Shown piece by piece: positions 59,289-64,000 of a stretch of 64,000 nucleotides of DNA (the stretch's first letter is position 1; each line of letters begins with the position of its first letter). A program made the translations under genes and the position numbers. The DNA lies in the NCBI RefSeq assembly GCF_004331685.1, contig NZ_SJSM01000003.1:310001-374000 (forward strand). Direction: 5' to 3'. Under the pieces are notes generated by a model. That model was not told the DNA's origin and did no database searches. It saw only the letters and a list, made by a program, of their open reading frames with translations. The stretch comes from Pedobacter hiemivivus. Lineage in GTDB: Bacteria; Bacteroidota; Bacteroidia; Sphingobacteriales; Sphingobacteriaceae.

Positions 59289-60206
59289 ATGAAAATTAAA
59301 CATAACTATAAGTTTTCGATTACCCTGTTGGTTTTGATGCAGCTGAGTGCATTTGTATTAAAGGCTAAGGAGGTTGCACGTATCTCCTTTGAAAGCCGTA
59401 ACGGCACTATTATCCTTACCGTAAAACTCAACGATTTTCCCCGTCCGTTAAAACTGCTGTTTGATACAGGGGCTGATGGTATGGCGGTTGGTCAGGGACT
59501 TGCCGATTCCATAGGCTTAAAAGTAACGCGGATACAAAAGGCGTCCGTGGTGGGTGGTTCCGTTAACATTGCTGTATCCAGTGGTAACACGGTTCATATG
59601 GGAGATTTCGACTTCAAAAACCAGAGTATCGCGATATTTAAAGAGATGCATAAGGAAGGTACAGATGGCATCATTGGTAACACACTGGCCCGGCATTACA
59701 TTGTAAAAGTGGATTACGACCGTAAAGAATTACTCTTGTACAATTTTGGTGAATTTGAAGAAAAGGGAGGCACCGCCATTCCTTTTACCATTCCTGCAGG
59801 ATTGTTTATCATCCCTGGAACGTTAAGCATTACAGCAGATCAGCCCCATACCGGTAATTTTGTTTTTGATACCGGCGCAGCTTATAACCTGATTTGTTTC
59901 CGTCCATTTGTAAAGCAGCATAAGCTGCTGGTAAGTGGCTTCAAATCCGAAAGTCACGGGAGTACAGTAAGCATGGGAATGACCACCCCTACCTTCGCCG
60001 GAAAAGCTGCCACATTTTCTTTTTCAAATGTTCCGCCACTTAAAAATATGTCAGTGACATTAATGGCCGGAGGTGGTCAAAGCGAAAGCTGGAATCCTGG
60101 CTTTGATGGTTCTATCGGTGTAGGACTGATTAGCAGGTATAACTTCTGTATCAATATGCAAAAGAAAGAAATCTATATTATTCCTAACCAAAACTATAAA
60201 AAATGA
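59289..60206 (+). CDS. Retropepsin-like aspartyl protease with two DTG motifs
   Basis: This 305-aa exported protein has an N-terminal signal (MQLSAFVLKA). It carries two copies of the aspartyl-protease active-site strand: LLFDTGADGMAV (Asp59) and NFVFDTGAAYNLICF (Asp194), each followed by a hydrophobic-Gly motif (GIIGNTL and SIGVGLI). Both halves of a pepsin-like site are thus in one chain, unlike dimeric retropepsins. It would cut peptides in the periplasm or at the surface. It overlaps the next gene by 4 bp. Confidence 0.87.
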   Translation: MKIKHNYKFSITLLVLMQLSAFVLKAKEVARISFESRNGTIILTVKLNDFPRPLKLLFDTGADGMAVGQGLADSIGLKVTRIQKASVVGGSVNIAVSSGNTVHMGDFDFKNQSIAIFKEMHKEGTDGIIGNTLARHYIVKVDYDRKELLLYNFGEFEEKGGTAIPFTIPAGLFIIPGTLSITADQPHTGNFVFDTGAAYNLICFRPFVKQHKLLVSGFKSESHGSTVSMGMTTPTFAGKAATFSFSNVPPLKNMSVTLMAGGGQSESWNPGFDGSIGVGLISRYNFCINMQKKEIYIIPNQNYKK

Positions 60207-61345
60207 AGATGATTAAATTATGTTTTAGTTTATTCCTCTGTGTATTTGTCATGTTTGCAAGCGCACAGGAAAATCAATTTACCAGTGTAAAAGACTGGAA
60301 GGAATTACTTGCCCAGGCAAAAAAGGAAAACAAAATGGTTTTTGTTGACGCTTACTTTGTCGGTTGTCATCCCTGTAAGCAAATGGATGATGAGGTATTT
60401 CCTTTAACTGTTGTCATGAAACAAATGAAAGATCAGTTTGTAAGTGTTAAAATTGATTTTCTGACAGAAGAAATAGGCAAGCAGCTACAGGTAAAATATA
60501 TGGTAACAGGCTTTCCAACCTTTTTGCTGCTGAATAACGACGGACAACTGGTTGCCAAATTCTCTGGTTACAAAGAAGCAGATGAGTTTCAGGGACTGTT
60601 GAACGATGCGGTAGAGAAATCGAAAAATGGTTTTGCCTTAAAAGGTTATAGCACAGCGCTGGATGTTAATCATGCAGATTTTTATACAGCGATGTTTACA
60701 GAGCGCAAGCCTGTGGACCAGGAGAAACTGGTTGTTTACCTGAAAGGAAAGGATGTATTGCAGGAAATAAACGCTGTATCCTTTTTAATGTGCCGCGGGC
60801 TGAATGAGGAACTTTCTGATGTGCTGCTCAAAAACTATAGTCAGCTTGAATCCTTATACGGCAAAGACCTGATTTATGCACGGCGGAATGAAATCATGGC
60901 TGCGAGAATTAAGAACCTGATCCCGAAACGTAATGACTTGCATTTTGAAATGTTCCTCGATAAAGTAAAGCCTTTATTCTCTGATGCGGACTGGCAATAT
61001 GCTCGTGTGGATATGGCTGAAGCTTATTACTACAGGCAGTTGAAAGATCGCAAAGTCTTTTTTAAATACGCGGCAAAGCACTTCAATGATGACGATAATA
61101 AAATTCGTTATATGGCGATGTATCTGTATTCGGCAGATGTGGATGAGGAAGAAAAAGCCCTCTTTGCTGAATGGATGACAAAGGTCGTTTCAGAAAATTC
61201 TACTTACGGGGTTTTGGCTACTGCAGCTACTATGATGAAACAGCAGAATGATCCTGAAAGGGCGAAACTATATGCGGGCTGGGGAATAAAAAAGGCTAAG
61301 CTCCTTAATAAGCCGACCAAACATTTTGAAAATATATTGAATTAA
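60203..61345 (+). CDS. Thioredoxin-family protein 3
   Basis: This is a 380-aa protein with a signal peptide (FSLFLCVFVMFASAQ). An N-terminal thioredoxin domain has VDAYFVGCHPCKQMDDEVF (Cys55, Cys58; CHPC rather than CGPC) and MVTGFPTFLLLNNDG with the cis-proline. A long helical C-terminal extension of about 230 residues resembles TPR-like helices. It starts inside the protease stop codon (4-bp overlap), so the two are translationally coupled. It is probably an oxidoreductase acting with the protease. It is the last gene of locus 2. Confidence 0.88.
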   Translation: MKMIKLCFSLFLCVFVMFASAQENQFTSVKDWKELLAQAKKENKMVFVDAYFVGCHPCKQMDDEVFPLTVVMKQMKDQFVSVKIDFLTEEIGKQLQVKYMVTGFPTFLLLNNDGQLVAKFSGYKEADEFQGLLNDAVEKSKNGFALKGYSTALDVNHADFYTAMFTERKPVDQEKLVVYLKGKDVLQEINAVSFLMCRGLNEELSDVLLKNYSQLESLYGKDLIYARRNEIMAARIKNLIPKRNDLHFEMFLDKVKPLFSDADWQYARVDMAEAYYYRQLKDRKVFFKYAAKHFNDDDNKIRYMAMYLYSADVDEEEKALFAEWMTKVVSENSTYGVLATAATMMKQQNDPERAKLYAGWGIKKAKLLNKPTKHFENILN

Positions 61346-61447
61346 ATGCTTTGTGAACTTACACTGAGTTGGAGTATAGAAAATCTAAAATAAAGCTATT
61401 TTGAATCCTTTTTAAATTAGATACCGCCCTTTAAATTAAACTCTTAG

Positions 61448-62170
61448 ATGAAATTAAACTTCTTTATATTATTCTCCATTTTATTCGCTACAAGTCTGTA
61501 CGCACAAAAAGTACCCAATACTCAAAGCCAAAGTATTTGGGCAGGAAAGATAAAAATAGATGGCAAGCTAGATGATTGGAGCAAGGAATTACCTGCTTAT
61601 AACAAAGAAAATAACCTATGGTATAGCCTAGCCAATGATGATAAATTTTTATACCTCGCGGTTAAAAAGGATAAATTCCCAACAAAAGCCTATGCCGCTG
61701 GCGGGATCAAGTTATTCATCAGTTTAAAAGAGGTAAAATCGACTAACGAATTGCCTGCCATTACCTTTCCTGTGCCGTTTGTTAATGGTAAAGCTGTTCC
61801 AAAAGATGAATGGAATGAGATAGACTTGCGTAATATTAAGAGTGTAACGGATACACTGATTTCTATTTATAATGCAATGGGTATACAAGCGGGTTATAAG
61901 CTGGAAGAAACGGATAAAGGTACAATGTATTTTTACGAGCTTGCGGTTCCGCTGAAATTGCTCGGGATCAATCCTGGACAAATGATTTTTTATAATATGT
62001 TGCTTCGTGGGAATGCCAAAAAGCAGTTGACCCCAGCACAAGCAGCGATGTTTGCTTCTTTTGACCCTAATCTAAATCCGCATGTTAGAAAAGAAGATAT
62101 AGCTCGCATGATCGATTCTGGTAACTGGTCTGAGTTTTGGGCTAGTTATAAATTGGCTTCAAAGCCTTAA
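61448..62170 (+). CDS. Secreted CBM9/DOMON-like domain protein
   Basis: This 240-aa exported protein has a signal peptide (LFSILFATSLYAQ). Its body has IKIDGKLDDWSKELPAYNKENNLWYSLANDDKFLYLAVK, the recognisable start of the CBM9-like/DOMON-like beta-sandwich seen in many Bacteroidota. The family binds sugars or other small ligands, or heme in some DOMON proteins; the ligand here is unknown. It starts about 100 bp after locus 2 and ends 11 bp before a TonB-dependent barrel gene, so it is likely a partner of that receptor. Confidence 0.78.
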   Translation: MKLNFFILFSILFATSLYAQKVPNTQSQSIWAGKIKIDGKLDDWSKELPAYNKENNLWYSLANDDKFLYLAVKKDKFPTKAYAAGGIKLFISLKEVKSTNELPAITFPVPFVNGKAVPKDEWNEIDLRNIKSVTDTLISIYNAMGIQAGYKLEETDKGTMYFYELAVPLKLLGINPGQMIFYNMLLRGNAKKQLTPAQAAMFASFDPNLNPHVRKEDIARMIDSGNWSEFWASYKLASKP

Positions 62171-62181
62171 GGATTGCGCAT

Positions 62182-64000
62182 ATGAAGAAAATTATATGTG
62201 CATTTCTATACCTATTGCTCGGCTACACGCTTTATGCTCAAAATAAACCTGTTGTAACTGTTCCTTTGGCAGTAAGAGAGGTTAGTGGAATCGTTAGGGA
62301 TTCAGTTGCTGGAGGAGTTGAAGGCGCTATAGTTCGTTTGGCTTCTAGTAAAGATACCTTGCTAACTCAAACCAATGAATTTGGTGTTTTTATATTTAAA
62401 GAAGTTAAATCTGCCGAGTTTATCATTACTGCTGGTCGCATTGGCTTTTTGAGGAAATCGCAGAAATATTTATACAATGATACCAAAGCGCGATTGATAC
62501 TCAAGCCAATTATCTTAAGAACGGAAAGCGAATTACTAAAAGAAGTTACCATAAAAGGGAAAGTAGGACCAAAATATTTAACAGACACCGTTGAATTTTG
62601 GGCTGATGATTATATCATCCGTGATTATGCCAAACTGGAAGACCTTTTGAGGAAAATGGAGGGCATATCTGTTGATAAAGATGGAACTGTAATGCATCAG
62701 GGGCAGGAAGTAAAACGCGCAAAGTTTAATGGAATCAATTATTTCGGAGGTGATATTAAGAGTGCTATTAAAGAATTACCTGCTAATATTGTCGAACGCA
62801 TACAGATCATAGATGATTATGGAGATCAGGCTAGGGCTACCGGGGTGAAAACAGGGGAATCAACTAAGGTTTTAAATGTGGTTTCAAAAGCTGACAAATC
62901 AGTAGGAACCATGTATAGTATAACAGCTGAATCAAACTTTGATAATCGAAATTATGTGGGTGGTTCTGCCAGACATATTGATGGATATGATCAAAAAGGT
63001 GTTAATATTTCTATTGATCAGATTCCCGCAGGTATTAATATGAACGCGGCCGTTGGAACCATCAGCGGAGCCAGGCGTAATTATTTACAATCATCTTCAA
63101 GTGCAGATGGGGGGAAGCTTAGTGATCTAAATGGGGGCTTAACTTATAGCAAGAGAATTAACGATAAGCTTACTTTTGAAAGTAACTATACTTTTAAAAA
63201 GTCAAAAACCAATACTTCCAGAAGTAGTCTTTCAGAAGAATATTATAACGATGGTCAGGTAAATGGCAGCCGTTCTTCTAGTAATGATAATCAAGTGCAA
63301 TCTCACCGATTTAATGGAGTGCTTGACTATAGTCCGAGTAAATTTGATAAACTAAAAATCAATGCCGACCTTGGTTATAATGAAAATAAAAGCTTGTCCG
63401 GGAGTCAGTTTTTACAAACTGGAGCGATCAATCTGATACAACAAACGGATAATAGCGGAATAACTAAGACGCCTAATTATAGGGCTGCAGTGTTATATAC
63501 TCATTATTTTAAAAAAGCGGGGTCAAATATCTCTATGACAGTAAATTCTACTTCTAAAAAGGAAGAAGAAGAGCGTGATGACCTCAATACATTTTATAAT
63601 AACACTGCCGGAGATAATGCAGATCGGGATTATGAACTACACAATTTGAGAACTATTTCTCGTTTAAATAGTAATAATTCCTTTCAAGCTGTTTATAGCC
63701 ATCCATTTGGAAAGTATTTAAAAATGGGCTTGACAGGTTCTGTGACTTACCTTGACTTTAGCAATAAGCAATTGGTTAACAGTATTGATCAGAATGGCCA
63801 AATCAATAAAGTGGATTCACTAAGTCGTGTGTTTAATTATCAAACCATAGAGACGCCACTGATTATCAGTTTTAATTATAATAAGAATACATGGTACGAA
63901 GTGAGCGTAGGACTTAAGACCATGGGAAATTACATGCGTGGCTCGTTCAAGACTTTGAAAAATGTAATTCAGAGAGACGCTTTAAATGTGATGCCGAATT
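62182..64000 (+). CDS. TonB-dependent outer-membrane barrel protein (cut by window end)
   Basis: The reading frame is open from the ATG at 62182 to the end of the window, 606 codons. It begins with a signal peptide (MKKIICAFLYLLLGYTLYAQ). A carboxypeptidase-like regulatory domain follows (REVSGIVRDSVAGGVEGAIVRLA), then a plug-like region (YAKLEDLLRKMEGISVDKDGTV and IKSAIKELPANIVERIQIIDDYGDQARATG) and the start of a barrel. It lacks the SusC plug signature, so it is a non-SusC barrel protein of the outer-membrane beta-barrel (OMP_b-brl_3) type. Its partner is the secreted protein just upstream. Confidence 0.85.
   Translation, partial: MKKIICAFLYLLLGYTLYAQNKPVVTVPLAVREVSGIVRDSVAGGVEGAIVRLASSKDTLLTQTNEFGVFIFKEVKSAEFIITAGRIGFLRKSQKYLYNDTKARLILKPIILRTESELLKEVTIKGKVGPKYLTDTVEFWADDYIIRDYAKLEDLLRKMEGISVDKDGTVMHQGQEVKRAKFNGINYFGGDIKSAIKELPANIVERIQIIDDYGDQARATGVKTGESTKVLNVVSKADKSVGTMYSITAESNFDNRNYVGGSARHIDGYDQKGVNISIDQIPAGINMNAAVGTISGARRNYLQSSSSADGGKLSDLNGGLTYSKRINDKLTFESNYTFKKSKTNTSRSSLSEEYYNDGQVNGSRSSSNDNQVQSHRFNGVLDYSPSKFDKLKINADLGYNENKSLSGSQFLQTGAINLIQQTDNSGITKTPNYRAAVLYTHYFKKAGSNISMTVNSTSKKEEEERDDLNTFYNNTAGDNADRDYELHNLRTISRLNSNNSFQAVYSHPFGKYLKMGLTGSVTYLDFSNKQLVNSIDQNGQINKVDSLSRVFNYQTIETPLIISFNYNKNTWYEVSVGLKTMGNYMRGSFKTLKNVIQRDALNVMPN

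Overview
The window is about 64 kb of AT-rich chromosome from a Bacteroidota bacterium, most likely family Sphingobacteriaceae (Pedobacter-like). Supporting signs are two SusC/SusD pairs, an ECF sigma/FecR/STN-receptor cascade, DUF4843 and PKD-like lipoproteins, TAnnTTTG-type -7 promoter boxes and a caa3/aa3 oxidase locus with two subunit III genes. No tRNA, rRNA, insertion sequence, prophage or CRISPR array was seen. The genus is an inference.

Region 1 (1-8.7 kb) is a cytochrome oxidase locus: the end of coxB, coxA, a strong terminator, then heme A synthase, heme O synthase, two subunit III genes, subunit IV, a SCO-like protein that has lost its copper ligands, DUF420, a small CxxC membrane protein, DUF983 and DUF2461. 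Region 2 (8.8-12.4 kb) holds an OmpA-like lipoprotein, then on the minus strand a TPR protein, DUF4286 and an RmlC-type epimerase. Region 3 (12.7-17 kb) is an operon of an S9-family pseudo-peptidase (nucleophile Ser replaced by Gly), a sensor kinase and an OmpR-type regulator. Region 4 (17-24.4 kb, minus strand) has a UbiA-like membrane protein, a metallophosphoesterase, a MoxR ATPase/VWA pair, tandem JmjC/cupin_8 paralogues and a fasciclin protein. Region 5 (24.6-33.3 kb) has DUF1800, DUF1501 and an FGE with both active-site cysteines, then on the minus strand an SDR, HemW, an amino-acid permease and an AAA ATPase.

Region 6 (33.4-47.4 kb) is polysaccharide-utilisation-like locus 1: a membrane-tethered TPR/LuxR-type regulator, SusC, SusD, a 131-bp branched palindromic repeat, then a tight three-gene run of GH2 beta-galactosidase, GH63 glucosidase and a fusion of an APH/hydroxylysine-kinase-like domain with a class-III PLP phospho-lyase-like domain. 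These three activities match the steps needed to dismantle Glc-alpha1,2-Gal-beta-hydroxylysine, the collagen glycan. I propose this as the most interesting hypothesis in the window; it is an inference.

Region 7 (47.5-61.3 kb) is locus 2: ECF sigma factor, FecR anti-sigma, STN-bearing SusC, SusD, DUF4843, PKD-like lipoprotein, two TlpA-type thioredoxins, a two-DTG aspartyl protease and a third thioredoxin. This looks like a trans-envelope-regulated peptide or thiol-handling uptake system with no glycoside hydrolase. Region 8 (61.4-64 kb) holds a CBM9/DOMON-like secreted protein and the start of a non-SusC TonB-dependent barrel protein, cut by the window end.
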